Source: an uncultured Clostridia bacterium (GTDB taxonomy: Bacteria; Bacillota; Clostridia; Oscillospirales; Ruminococcaceae). Taken from it: 34,807 nucleotides of DNA. The stretch spans positions 1 to 34,807 of the forward strand of contig CAMBHV010000001.1 of the NCBI GenBank assembly GCA_945867255.1, read 5' to 3'. The number at the start of each line of letters is the position of its first letter. Positions within the stretch are counted from its first letter, which is position 1. Positions 23,286 through 31,430 of this stretch are shown one piece after another. Under the pieces are notes generated by a model that saw only the letters and a list, made by a program, of their open reading frames with translations, had not been told where the DNA came from and searched no databases. Made by a program: the position numbers and the translations under genes.

Positions 23286-23314
23286 ATAGAATTCATTCGT
23301 CGAATGAATTCTAT
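23286..23314. promoter_or_regulatory. Perfect 29-bp palindrome, candidate TetR operator
   Basis: ATAGAATTCATTCG, a central T, and CGAATGAATTCTAT are exact reverse complements. A partial second dyad, GAAT-TG-ATTC, follows at 23315-23324. It lies in the 294-bp gap between the divergent M20 and YfcC genes. No T tract follows, so it is not a terminator. Length and symmetry fit a dimeric repressor such as the TetR protein encoded next to the M20 gene. The rest of the gap is AT-rich, with no gene seen and no clear YfcC promoter. Confidence 0.75.
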
Positions 23315-23481
23315 GAATTGATTCTACAAAATATTTTTGCTTCTGTCAACTACATTGTTTCATAAAATATAACACGCATTTTTGTTGCATTCCAACATTT
23401 CAACCAAGTATTTCCGGTCTTTCCCAGGCCGAAAAAATAGGATGACAGGGTATCTCGAACGATTGAAAGGAGTTATTTGTT

Positions 23482-24885
23482 GTGGAAAAGCAGAAAAAAC
23501 AATTTCGCATGCCAACCGCATTCACGGTATTGATCCTTCTCACTATCGTGGTTGCAATTATCACCCGATTCATTCCAGCCATCACCCCTGCAACGGTATC
23601 TGATGTGATTATGGCCCCCATCAACGGTTTTTCCAGCGCACTGGGTGTTTCGCTGTTTGTTCTAGTGCTGGGTGGTTTTCTGGGTGTTGTGATGAAAACC
23701 GGCGCGCTGAACGCCGCAATCACTACGGTCGTAAAAAAATTAAATGGCAAAGAGATCTGGATGATTCCCATTTTGATGTTTTTAATCAGCCTGGGCGGCA
23801 CTACTTATGGGATGGCAGAGGAAACAATCGCCTTCTATGCCCTGGTAACGGCTACGATGGTGGCAGCCGGTTTTGACGCCCTTACTGCTGCTTCTACCAT
23901 TCTTCTTGGTTCTACCGCTGGTGTTCTTGGTTCTACGGTAAACCCGTTCGTTGTCTCTGCCAGTGTAGATGCCTTAAAAACATCCGGCATCACCATTAAT
24001 CAGACTGTTATCATTATTGTGGGTGCAATCTCCTGGCTGGCCTGCTATGCGATTGGCGCCGCTTATGTCATGCATTATGCCAAGAAAGTGAAAGCCAATA
24101 AATCGGCCTCTCTTCTTACCGCCGAAGAATGGAAAGCCGTGGAAGAAGAATTCGGCGGAGAAAAAGCACCGGATGCAAACGTAAACTTTACCACGCGCCA
24201 GAAAGTTGTTATGGTGCTGTTTGCGCTTTCCTTCGTTGTAATGATTGTAGGTATGATCCCATGGGGCTCGTTTGGAATTCACCTGTTTGATCACACCAGC
24301 CTTCTCACCGGCAATAACCTTGGAGACTGGTATTTTGGTGATCTGACTGCATGGTTCCTGGTTATGGCAATCGTCATCGGGCTTGTATATGGCCTGAAAG
24401 AACGCGATATCGTGGGCTCCTTTCTGTCCGGCGCTGGCGATCTGATCAGTGTTTCCCTTGTGATTGCGGTCTCCCGCGGTATCTCTTTCATCATGAGCAC
24501 CACCGGGCTGGATATGTACATTCTGGAAAAGGCTTCTCAGGCACTTGCCGGAACATCCTCCGTCCTGTTTACAGGACTTGCATATCTGGTATACCTGCTT
24601 CTGTCCTTCCTGATTCCCTCTTCTTCCGGACTGGCCACTGTGTCCATGCCTATCATGGGGCCTCTGACGGAAGGCCTTGGCCTTGCCCCTGAAGTAATGG
24701 TGTGTGTGTTGAGCGGCGCGTGCGCTTTGATCAACGGCATTACCCCTACCAGTGGTGTTCTGATGGGCGGCATTTCGATTTCCCGCATTGAATTTGCCAC
24801 CTGGGTCAAGTATATCTGGAAAGTATTGCTGGCCATGCTGGTGGTTCACGTCGTTATTCTTTCCATCTCCATGGTAATATTCTAA
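23482..24885 (+). CDS. YfcC family (DcuC-like) membrane transporter
   Basis: A 467-residue protein with about twelve membrane helices and a YfcC fold. It starts MPTAFTVLILLTIVVAIITR (after a short basic N-terminus), with MIPILMFLISLGGTTYGMAEE, STILLGSTAGVLGSTVNPF and, near the end, LIPSSSGLATVSMPIMGPL and ALINGITPTSGVLMGG. These conserved loops occur in C4-dicarboxylate-like and YfcC carriers, some of which move peptides or basic amino acids. The start is GTG at 23482, with GAAAGGAG 9 bases upstream. Divergence from an M20 amidohydrolase suggests uptake of its N-acyl amino acid or dipeptide substrate (inference). Confidence 0.9.
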   Translation: MEKQKKQFRMPTAFTVLILLTIVVAIITRFIPAITPATVSDVIMAPINGFSSALGVSLFVLVLGGFLGVVMKTGALNAAITTVVKKLNGKEIWMIPILMFLISLGGTTYGMAEETIAFYALVTATMVAAGFDALTAASTILLGSTAGVLGSTVNPFVVSASVDALKTSGITINQTVIIIVGAISWLACYAIGAAYVMHYAKKVKANKSASLLTAEEWKAVEEEFGGEKAPDANVNFTTRQKVVMVLFALSFVVMIVGMIPWGSFGIHLFDHTSLLTGNNLGDWYFGDLTAWFLVMAIVIGLVYGLKERDIVGSFLSGAGDLISVSLVIAVSRGISFIMSTTGLDMYILEKASQALAGTSSVLFTGLAYLVYLLLSFLIPSSSGLATVSMPIMGPLTEGLGLAPEVMVCVLSGACALINGITPTSGVLMGGISISRIEFATWVKYIWKVLLAMLVVHVVILSISMVIF

Positions 24886-24926
24886 CCGTCAGCCATCTTT
24901 CGCCAAGTGCGAAATCTTCCTCATAG

Positions 24927-24973
24927 AAAAACAGGCGCTGTACGCAAAGCCGTGCGTGCAGCGCCTGTTTTTA
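24927..24973. terminator. Bidirectional terminator between the YfcC gene and hisS
   Basis: Arms AAAAACAGGCGCTG (24927-24940) and CAGCGCCTGTTTTT (24959-24972) are perfect, with an inner ACGCA/TGCGT stem. It serves both convergent genes. Confidence 0.95.
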
Positions 24974-24991
24974 TTTATAGAAATGGTCCCC

Positions 24992-26236
24992 TCAATCAAA
25001 GAATTTCAGTTCCGGATATTTTTCGCTCAAGCACACAGCCGAAAATCCCCGTTGCTCAAGTCTCTCATATTGTTTACCCAGTTTTTTGGCCGCCGCCTGT
25101 ACTGTCACCTCATATTCTCCCTGTTTACGCAGTGCGGCAGCTTTTTGCAGAACATCTGCAAAATTCTCCTGAGGCCCATATAGCAACGCCAAACGTTTGG
25201 CCGCCTGTGGCACAGCATACCCCTGTTCCAACAAAATGGAACAAATGCGTTCAAACCCGATGGAGAACCCTACCGCCGGCACCTTCTGGCCCAAGAATTT
25301 GCCAACCATATCATCATATCGGCCACCGCCAGCCACTGCGCCGGCAAACTGGGCACAGGTCACCTCAAACACCATGCCGGTGTAATATCCCTGCCCACGC
25401 ACCAGAGAGGGATTATACTCCACTGCATACGCCCCATCTGCCACAGTGCGCGCCGTGTTCAACACATATCTCACATTTTCTGAAAGTGTCTTATCTTCGC
25501 ACAACGCTGCCACTTCATCCAGCCCAAATGCACCTTTCGCCAGGAATGCCTCCAGTGCCGCTACCGCCTGTTCGGCAAAACCTTTTTCGCGCAATTCTGC
25601 TGCTACACCAACGGGGCCCACTTTATCCAGCTTGTCGAATGTGATACATACGGAATCCAGTGTTTCCTGCTGGAATCCAAGCCCTTGCAACATGCCTCGC
25701 AGAAGGCGCCTGTCGTTTACATTCACCGTAAAATTGGAAAAGCCAATGGCCATCAACGCACGTGCCGTCACATCGATCAGTTCCACTTCCGCATTCAGGC
25801 TTTCATCGCCAAGGATATCGATGTCACATTGTACAAATTCGCGCATACGGCCCTTCTGAGGACGTTCGGCACGATATACCCGGTCTGTCTGGATCACCTT
25901 AAACGGAACCGGCAGTTTTTCCTTGTTTGCCGCATAATATCGGGAAAGCGGCAACGTCAAATCGTACCGCAAACCCATATCGGAAAGTGCATTTTCCTCT
26001 CCGGAAGCAAGCGCCTTTTCCAGTTTTTCTCCACGTTTTAAAACTTTGAAGATCAGGTTCAGGTTATCGCCACCATCCGATTTATCCAAATTTTCCATAT
26101 CTTCCAAAATCGGTGTGGAAATACGCTCGAATCCACTTGCACGATACACCTGCAAAATTTTTGCCTGCACATAATCACGCACACGCATCTCCTCGGGAAG
26201 AAAATCCCGCATGCCTTTCAAAGGCGCCTTGTTCAT
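24992..26236 (-). CDS. hisS: Histidine--tRNA ligase
   Basis: A 414-residue class II synthetase that charges tRNA-His. It starts LKGMRDFLPEEMRVRDYVQ. The catalytic core has RYDLTLPLSRYYAANK, RAERPQKGRMREFVQCDIDI (motif 2), RGQGYYTGMVFEV (the histidine A signature) and GGGRYDDMVGKF with GFSIGFERI (motif 3); a short anticodon-binding domain follows. The signature motifs argue against HisZ, the synthetase-like regulatory subunit of histidine biosynthesis. RYDLTLPLSRY resembles the archaeal/eukaryotic-like HisRS branch found in some clostridia. GAGGAGAGAGG precedes the ATG. It follows the CmpB-like gene by 12 bases and shares its operon. Confidence 0.93.
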   Translation of the reverse strand: MNKAPLKGMRDFLPEEMRVRDYVQAKILQVYRASGFERISTPILEDMENLDKSDGGDNLNLIFKVLKRGEKLEKALASGEENALSDMGLRYDLTLPLSRYYAANKEKLPVPFKVIQTDRVYRAERPQKGRMREFVQCDIDILGDESLNAEVELIDVTARALMAIGFSNFTVNVNDRRLLRGMLQGLGFQQETLDSVCITFDKLDKVGPVGVAAELREKGFAEQAVAALEAFLAKGAFGLDEVAALCEDKTLSENVRYVLNTARTVADGAYAVEYNPSLVRGQGYYTGMVFEVTCAQFAGAVAGGGRYDDMVGKFLGQKVPAVGFSIGFERICSILLEQGYAVPQAAKRLALLYGPQENFADVLQKAAALRKQGEYEVTVQAAAKKLGKQYERLEQRGFSAVCLSEKYPELKFFD

Positions 26237-26248
26237 GATCCTCTCTCC

Positions 26249-27076
26249 TCACTTGTGTTGCGGGCCTAATTTGCCAGCCACACGTTTTTTCTTTTCTTCT
26301 TCTACCCACTGACGGATGCGTTCAAACCCTTCCGCATAGCGTGTGCTATGCATGTGCGGGAACGCTTTCATCAGTCGAATCGCTACCCGGCGACGTTTAT
26401 CCATCAGCTCGGCACGGGCAATGTCAAGCCTTGCAGCGGCCGCTGGTTTGGCGTCGGTAACCTTTCTGTCCACCGCCAGTGCGGTATCCCCAATATTCTC
26501 TGCCAACATATCGGAACCCGCGCGCATAGCACGCACGATATCATCAATACGGCCAATATCCTGGTTCATATGAGCAATCCCCAACACCGTGATCACAAGG
26601 TCGCACACAAACAGAATCACAACGGGCACCGCCAATACCACACCCGCTGTATGCGGCACTACCGCTACCAGTGCGGCTATTGCCGGATGTATAAGCTTCA
26701 CTACTAATGTGGCGCCCACACCCCAAATCAGGCTAAAGCGAAGGCAAATATACCCACCCAGGTTAAAGCGCATGTTGGAATAATCCCACCAAGAGGTATG
26801 AAACAGCTTTTTTAGTGCCCAGCCTGTTGCCAGTTCCAGTGTGCTGGTAAGTACTACCGCGCCCACATACAACCCTGCCAGATGATGGCGCAGAGGCCAC
26901 AGGAAAACCAACACCGCCACCATTCCAAAGCCATAAATAGGGCACACAGGCCCATTTAGAAAGCCTCTGTTTACAAAGCCGCCGGTCTTGATGGAGCAAA
27001 AACACACTTCTGTTACCCATCCCAAAAGGGAATAGAGCACGAAATACCAGAAAATCTCATACAGGCTAAATTCCAT
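26249..27076 (-). CDS. CmpB-family (putative ABC-transporter type IV) membrane protein
   Basis: A 275-residue protein with five to six N-terminal membrane helices. It begins MEFSLYEIFWYFVLYSLLGW and has RGFLNGPVCPIYGFGMV and WWDYSNMRFNLGGYICLRF, hallmarks of the ABC_trans_CmpB family, followed by a basic cytoplasmic tail (about 180-275). The permease name comes from old predictions; no ATPase gene is nearby and the real role is unknown. I start at ATG 27076; GGAG overlapping the upstream gene's stop lies 7 bases before it. It sits between the zinc-ribbon gene and hisS in one operon. Confidence 0.85.
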   Translation of the reverse strand: MEFSLYEIFWYFVLYSLLGWVTEVCFCSIKTGGFVNRGFLNGPVCPIYGFGMVAVLVFLWPLRHHLAGLYVGAVVLTSTLELATGWALKKLFHTSWWDYSNMRFNLGGYICLRFSLIWGVGATLVVKLIHPAIAALVAVVPHTAGVVLAVPVVILFVCDLVITVLGIAHMNQDIGRIDDIVRAMRAGSDMLAENIGDTALAVDRKVTDAKPAAAARLDIARAELMDKRRRVAIRLMKAFPHMHSTRYAEGFERIRQWVEEEKKKRVAGKLGPQHK

Positions 27077-27080
27077 ACAC

Positions 27081-27518
27081 TTACTCCACGCCAGAAAGTT
27101 TTGTGCCGCAGGCAGGGCAGAACGCATCTGCCGCTGCGCAGTGATGCCCACAGCGCGGACAAATCGTTTCTTGCCGTTCTTCCCGCAACTTTTGAGAAAG
27201 CATATCGATGCGCTGCTGCGCCTGTTCTGCTTTCACCAGGAGAGAGTCTATCATCTGTTGGGGCGTTTTTTCGCCCTCTTCCGTAGTGATATGCTCTCCG
27301 GCAGCTCCCATATGCATGGCATACAGCATACGGCCCAGATCCGCATAAATCTCCTCCTGCAGTGCACGGGCCCGGTTTAGCTCACGCAGCGTTTTCACCT
27401 CGTCATACTTTTCCATAGCAGCTTTTCCTGCTGTCTCCATGGCACTGCGTGCCGAATCGGCCGCATTGGCGGCGGTCACAGCAATATCCTGCATTAGTTT
27501 GGTAAGGTTCTTATCCAT
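27081..27518 (-). CDS. Coiled-coil protein with C-terminal zinc ribbon
   Basis: A 145-residue protein. The first 110 residues are alpha-helical with heptad-like charge patterns (ALQEEIYADLGRML, AEQAQQRIDMLSQKLREE), likely coiled coil. The tail CPRCGHHCAAADAFCPACG holds a zinc ribbon with ligands Cys120, Cys123, Cys134 and Cys137; Cys127 is an extra. No membrane segment is present. I start at ATG 27518 with AAAGGAAG 8 bases upstream. It is the first gene of the operon leading to hisS, and its function is unknown; zinc ribbons often accompany helical domains in clostridial membrane-associated proteins. Confidence 0.8.
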   Translation of the reverse strand: MDKNLTKLMQDIAVTAANAADSARSAMETAGKAAMEKYDEVKTLRELNRARALQEEIYADLGRMLYAMHMGAAGEHITTEEGEKTPQQMIDSLLVKAEQAQQRIDMLSQKLREERQETICPRCGHHCAAADAFCPACGTKLSGVE

Positions 27519-27622
27519 ATTTGGCACTTCCTTTCTGTGCACGAAAAATTCCCAGTGCGCCCTGCCGGCATACTGCGAAACACCTATTGGGCAATAGCCC
27601 GCTGATAAACTCCGAATAGTTT

Positions 27623-27652
27623 ATTTTACCGCACCTGATGCAACTTCGTCAA
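27623..27652 (-). promoter_or_regulatory. Promoter of the zinc-ribbon / CmpB / hisS operon
   Basis: On the reverse strand a -35 TTGACG (27647-27652) and -10 TAAAAT (27623-27628) are 18 bases apart, about 105 bases before the ATG. A small hairpin (GGGC/GCCC near 27586-27600) lies in the leader. Confidence 0.65.
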
Positions 27653-27712
27653 CTGCCGCCGCCCTATTCCCGTTCGCAAACCAACCGCAATATCCGCCCT
27701 TTTGCATACGCC

Positions 27713-27740
27713 TTGCTGTATCAATGTGGTATGGTATAAT
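27713..27740 (+). promoter_or_regulatory. Promoter of dinB
   Basis: A -35 TTGCTG (27713-27718), 16-base spacer and consensus -10 TATAAT (27735-27740) precede the dinB ATG by 22 bases. No obvious LexA/DinR box overlaps it. Confidence 0.65.
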
Positions 27741-27762
27741 AAAATAGAAGGGGGCGCTTTGC

Positions 27763-29016
27763 ATGGCACAATCACGCGTAATATTCCATTGTGACTGCAA
27801 CAGCTTTTATGCCTCTGTGGAACTTCTTAGCCATCCGGAATTAAAACCTGTACCGGTTGCTGTGTGCGGGGACCCGCAACATCGGCACGGGATCATTCTG
27901 GCAAAAAATGAAGCCGCGAAAAAATTCGGTATTCAAACAGCCGAAACGGTCACCAGTGCCATGCGCAAGTGCCCTCAGCTGACACTTCTGGCACCACACC
28001 ACGAAAAATATCGTGAATATTCCAAACGTATAAATGCCATTTACGCCCGATATACCGAGTTCGTGGAACCTTTCGGGATTGATGAGAGCTGGCTGGATGT
28101 AACGGACTCATGGCACTTGTTTGGCCCTTCGCCCGTGGCAGTGGCACACCGTATCCGCCGCGAGGTAAAAGCGGAAACAGGGCTTACCATTTCGGTAGGC
28201 GTCAGTTTTACCAAAGCTCTTGCCAAGCTTGGTTCCGATTATAAGAAACCAGATGCGGTAACAGAATTCTCCCCTCAGAACTATCGCCAGCTCGTATGGC
28301 CTTTACCTGTAAGCGCACTGTTGTATGTAGGGCAGTCTGCACAGAGTACACTGTCCAGACTTGGCATCTCTACCATCGGCCAGCTGGCTGCAGCCAGCCC
28401 GCAGGCTCTGCAGGACGCACTGGGAAAACTGGGTACGGAACTGCAGGGCTTCGCTCTGGGACAGACTGGCAGCCCCGTTCGCAGCATGTATGAAGTTCGT
28501 GAAATAAAAAGTGTAGGCAACGGCCTTACCTTTCCGAGAGACCTTACCTGCCTGGCCGATGCCCAAGCGGGGCTTGCAGCTCTTTCTGACGAGGTTGCCA
28601 GCCGCTTGCGCGCGCATGAACTGTATGCAGGCGCAGTGCAGATCACAGTGAAGGACTCAAACTTCCATACGATCACACGGCAGGCACAGCTCTCTTCTCC
28701 CACGCACCTCGCACGGGATATTGCACAGCAGGCTGTGGCCCTGTTGAAACAAAACTGGCGCTTTCCCTGCCCCATTCGCATGCTCACCGTCACTGCGCTC
28801 AATGTTTCTCACTGTGCAGCCACTCAGCTTTCCTTATTTGAGCCGGATGCGCAAAGGCGGGATGGGCGACGGGAAAATTTAGAAAAAAGCCTCGATGTCA
28901 TTCGAAAAAAATATGGAAAAAACGCCATTGCCCCTGGTGTTGTGTTGCGTGAAGACATGGGCCTTGGCCATTTGAAAGTAGAACCGCCGCATAAAACGCA
29001 TAAAAAAGGAGAATGA
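27763..29016 (+). CDS. dinB: DNA polymerase IV (Y family)
   Basis: A 417-residue translesion DNA polymerase. The first metal-binding Asp is in FHCDCNSFYASVE (Asp11), and the second pair is in GIDESWLDVTD (Asp107-Glu108). The thumb HhH region is about 180-215 and the little finger is about 240-355. QLSLF at residues 355-359 is a clear beta-clamp-binding motif, followed by a basic tail. The residue after the first Asp is Cys rather than the Met common in PolIV (DMDAFF), a variant seen in the clostridial branch of DinB. AGGGGGCG precedes the ATG. A Dabb protein follows closely and shares the transcript. Confidence 0.93.
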   Translation: MAQSRVIFHCDCNSFYASVELLSHPELKPVPVAVCGDPQHRHGIILAKNEAAKKFGIQTAETVTSAMRKCPQLTLLAPHHEKYREYSKRINAIYARYTEFVEPFGIDESWLDVTDSWHLFGPSPVAVAHRIRREVKAETGLTISVGVSFTKALAKLGSDYKKPDAVTEFSPQNYRQLVWPLPVSALLYVGQSAQSTLSRLGISTIGQLAAASPQALQDALGKLGTELQGFALGQTGSPVRSMYEVREIKSVGNGLTFPRDLTCLADAQAGLAALSDEVASRLRAHELYAGAVQITVKDSNFHTITRQAQLSSPTHLARDIAQQAVALLKQNWRFPCPIRMLTVTALNVSHCAATQLSLFEPDAQRRDGRRENLEKSLDVIRKKYGKNAIAPGVVLREDMGLGHLKVEPPHKTHKKGE

Positions 29017-29021
29017 ATCAC

Positions 29022-29303
29022 ATGGTAACACATATCGTATTCTGGAATTTAAAAGACAGCACACAGAAGGCCGTACAGGGCAGCGAAATGAAACAACGCT
29101 TGGAATCTTTGGTTGGCGTTGTGCCCGGGCTTATCAGCGCAAAAGTGGGCCTTGGATTTCATGGGTTTGATGTGTGCCTTGTGTGCACGCTGGAAAGCCG
29201 TGAAGCTTTGGAAATTTATCAAAATCATCCTGCACATTTGTCGGTCAAAGAATATGTGCACAGTGTGATTGCTCAGCGTGTGTGTTGCGATTTCGAAAGC
29301 TAA
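29022..29303 (+). CDS. Dabb family (stress-responsive A/B barrel) protein
   Basis: A 93-residue protein with the Dabb ferredoxin-like fold: VTHIVFWNLKDST, LESLVGVVPGLISAKVG, DVCLVCTLESREALEIYQ and HPAHLSVKEYVHSVIAQR. Such proteins dimerise; some are small-molecule enzymes, but most have unknown roles. I favour ATG 29022, with AAGGAG 10 bases upstream; ATG 29013 overlaps the dinB stop and is one base from that site. It is translationally close to dinB, so the two are co-expressed. Confidence 0.9.
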   Translation: MVTHIVFWNLKDSTQKAVQGSEMKQRLESLVGVVPGLISAKVGLGFHGFDVCLVCTLESREALEIYQNHPAHLSVKEYVHSVIAQRVCCDFES

Positions 29304-29316
29304 ACTTCTCGGTTAT

Positions 29317-29362
29317 AAAATGTGCCATGCGCCCAGAAACCGGTCGCATGGCACATTTTTAT
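29317..29362. terminator. Bidirectional terminator between the Dabb gene and trmB
   Basis: Arms AAAATGTGCCATGCG (29317-29331) and CGCATGGCACATTTT (29345-29359) are perfect, and the run of T reaches the trmB stop codon. Confidence 0.95.
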
Positions 29363-30072
29363 TCTGTCTCCTGCTGTATCTTTTTCTTTTTAGGGGCGGC
29401 GTATTCACCGGGTAATTTTCTGGCGATCAGCGCCTTGATAGGAATGCCCATCTCAGTAAACATGGCCTCATGTTCCGTGCGGATATTCCATTCTGGCTCC
29501 TCTGCATGCAAATCTCGTGTCAGCCAGGTGATTTCAAAGCCCATCTCCTGAAAATAGGCCACAGAATCCTCAAACAGGCCTTCATCATCGCATTTAAACC
29601 ACACTTCACCGCCATCCACAAGAAAGTCCCTGTATTGCTCCAGCTGGCGCGAATGCGTCAAGCGATGCTTTTTGTGGCCTTTCTTCCTGTTCCATGGATT
29701 ACAAAAATTGATGTAGATACGGCTTACGCAATCTTGCGCACTCATCATACCCCGAATGCGCTCAATATCATGGGTCAGAATACGAACATTGTCTACTTCT
29801 CTGCCAGCCGCAGCATAAGCACGATCGATGTTTCTTTTTGTGAGAATCAACACCTTCGGAGTGATGTCGATTCCGATATAATTATTTTCCGGATGCGCCG
29901 CCGCCATCTGGGCCAGAAATTTTCCTTTTCCACAGCCCAACTCCAGCATTAAAGGCTGAGCCGGCCGGGCAAATTGTTCTTTCCATTTCCCGCGGCACAG
30001 CATAGGTTCATCCACACAGAACGGGCAGGCCGCCAGCTCTGGTCCTGCATAGGGCTTAAAACGCATACGCAT
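29359..30072 (-). CDS. trmB: tRNA (guanine-N7-)-methyltransferase
   Basis: A 237-residue SAM-dependent enzyme that methylates G46 of tRNA. The SAM loop is LELGCGKGKFLAQ (about 43-55), with YIGIDITPK next. INFCNPWNRKKGHKKHRLTH (about 121-140) is the substrate motif, normally close to DPWPKKRH-KRRL; here Asp and Pro are both Asn. FKCDDEGLFEDS follows. The N-terminus carries CPFC plus a third Cys at residue 26, not typical of TrmB. AAGGATGG lies about 7 bases before the ATG. It starts 3 bases after the YitT-family stop, so the two are co-transcribed. Confidence 0.93.
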   Translation of the reverse strand: MRMRFKPYAGPELAACPFCVDEPMLCRGKWKEQFARPAQPLMLELGCGKGKFLAQMAAAHPENNYIGIDITPKVLILTKRNIDRAYAAAGREVDNVRILTHDIERIRGMMSAQDCVSRIYINFCNPWNRKKGHKKHRLTHSRQLEQYRDFLVDGGEVWFKCDDEGLFEDSVAYFQEMGFEITWLTRDLHAEEPEWNIRTEHEAMFTEMGIPIKALIARKLPGEYAAPKKKKIQQETE

Positions 30073-30075
30073 AAT

Positions 30076-30693
30076 TCAACCATCCTTTTGTAGGGTATTA
30101 CGGGTTCCCGCCCGCTGCACAAGGCCAATCAGCTGGCCGCTCAAAAGCACTGTCAACAGCGAATAACCCAGTTTGGAAAGTGGGATATATGTGGCCGACA
30201 ATGCCAACACGACAAGATCGCTTGCCAGATATGCCCACTGGATATTCCATTTTGTCAGCTTGCAGATGCTCATGGCCAAAGCATCGTCTCCACCCGGTGC
30301 GCCCCCGGCACGAACTGCCAACCCCACCCCCACGCCTACAAAGCAGGCGCCTGCAAGTGCAGCCAGCAACGGATGCTGCGCAAGGTTGGGCCATAAAGGG
30401 GGAAACTGCTCTGCCAAGGCATAAAACACGGAAAAGCCACCACCCGCCACAATAGAACAGGCAATAAAGCTTTTGCCCAATAGCCGCCAGCCCAGTGCAT
30501 AGCATGCCGCATTCATCACAAAACCAGACACGGCCGGAGAAACGCCAAACCAGTGATACAAAAGCAGCGTCATGCCCAGCACGCCGCCTTCCGTGACACC
30601 ACTAAGGGAATGGACATGATACAGGCCAAATGCCAAAATCCCACTACCTAGCAGCGCCATGGCACACTGTTTCGGCCGGATGAGGGAACGCAA
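30076..30693 (-). CDS. YitT family membrane protein, short form
   Basis: A 205-residue protein with five to six helices. It has LSGVTEGGVLGMTLLLYHWF, an internal repeat-like segment GVGVGLAVRAGGAPGGDDAL, and KLGYSLLTVLLSGQLIGLVQ. YitT proteins usually carry a C-terminal DUF2179 domain and run about 280-290 residues; this one ends after the membrane part. No function is established. The start is TTG at 30693, with AAGGAG 8 bases upstream. It is the first gene of a two-gene operon with trmB. Confidence 0.85.
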   Translation of the reverse strand: MRSLIRPKQCAMALLGSGILAFGLYHVHSLSGVTEGGVLGMTLLLYHWFGVSPAVSGFVMNAACYALGWRLLGKSFIACSIVAGGGFSVFYALAEQFPPLWPNLAQHPLLAALAGACFVGVGVGLAVRAGGAPGGDDALAMSICKLTKWNIQWAYLASDLVVLALSATYIPLSKLGYSLLTVLLSGQLIGLVQRAGTRNTLQKDG

Positions 30694-30746
30694 ACTAACA
30701 ACTCCTTATTTTCCCGTTTTCGCCCGAAGGCGGCACAGTACTGGTT

Positions 30747-30775
30747 ATTATATCAAAAAACACATTATATGGGAA
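30747..30775 (-). promoter_or_regulatory. Promoter of the YitT-trmB operon
   Basis: On the reverse strand a -35 TTCCCA (30770-30775) and consensus -10 TATAAT (30747-30752) are 17 bases apart, about 50 bases before the TTG start. Confidence 0.65.
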
Positions 30776-30842
30776 GTGCAGCAAGCTCAGGACCACCCTG
30801 TTGAAGTTTATATTGCATCATTGTACACCATTCTCTCCATAT

Positions 30843-30885
30843 AAAAACGGGCACAGACGCATTCATGCGGCAGTGCCCGTTGTTT
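30843..30885 (-). terminator. Terminator of the nrdG operon
   Basis: Arms ACGGGCAC (30847-30854) and GTGCCCGT (30873-30880), with inner CGCAT/ATGCG pairing, are followed on the reverse strand by TTTTTATAT. It lies 17 bases past the nrdG stop. Confidence 0.9.
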
Positions 30886-30901
30886 CTCTTAACTTTCCTT
30901 C

Positions 30902-31429
30902 TCAGCGCCTTGGCTCGCCTACCCAGCGGGGAGCTGTACACCACACAGCTTTTCCCTCGGAAAGACTTAACGGTACGTTCAGGATGCGCTGATTCTCTGA
31001 GCCGCGGAACAAAAGGTCCAGATTTCTCTGGGCCAGGATGAATGGGCCATCCACCAATACATCCAGAAGGGCAAGCAATTCTTTCTGCTCCGGCGTACCG
31101 GAAACAAGCTGCTCAAACGTATAGCCGGAATAACTTGCCAGCTCATAACCGGCCGCCTTCAGCTTCTTTGCCAAAGGAACAAGCGCACCTGCCTGGCAAA
31201 AGGGCTCGCCACCTGAGAATGTAACCCCTCGGCACAAGGGATTCGCCTTCACCATGGCAAATAACTGTTCTACCGTCATATCCGTACCCGCGCCGAACGC
31301 CCAACTCTCAGGATTATGACATCCCTCGCAATGATGGCAGCACCCCTGTACAAAGATGGCAACGCGGATGCCAGGGCCGTCTACAATGGAATCAGCCATG
31401 ACACCCGCAATATTCACCATTTGCGCCAT
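30902..31429 (-). CDS. nrdG: Anaerobic RNR activating enzyme (radical SAM)
   Basis: A 175-residue activase that generates the glycyl radical of class III RNR. The [4Fe-4S] motif is CX3CX2C in VQGCCHHCEGCHNPESW (Cys30, Cys34, Cys37, with an extra Cys31). FSGGEPFCQA is the SAM-binding GGE motif, and VLVDGPFIL and RILNVPLSL are family markers. Its ATG starts one base after the stop of the 51-residue glycyl-radical gene, with no strong ribosome site of its own, so it is probably translated by coupling. It is the last gene before a terminator. Confidence 0.95.
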   Translation of the reverse strand: MAQMVNIAGVMADSIVDGPGIRVAIFVQGCCHHCEGCHNPESWAFGAGTDMTVEQLFAMVKANPLCRGVTFSGGEPFCQAGALVPLAKKLKAAGYELASYSGYTFEQLVSGTPEQKELLALLDVLVDGPFILAQRNLDLLFRGSENQRILNVPLSLSEGKAVWCTAPRWVGEPRR

Positions 31430-31430
31430 A

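Noticed and set aside
24992..26236. HisZ regulatory subunit instead of HisS
   Set aside because: Histidine-specific motifs RGQGYYTG and GGGRYDDMV are intact, as in catalytic HisRS, and no hisG is adjacent.
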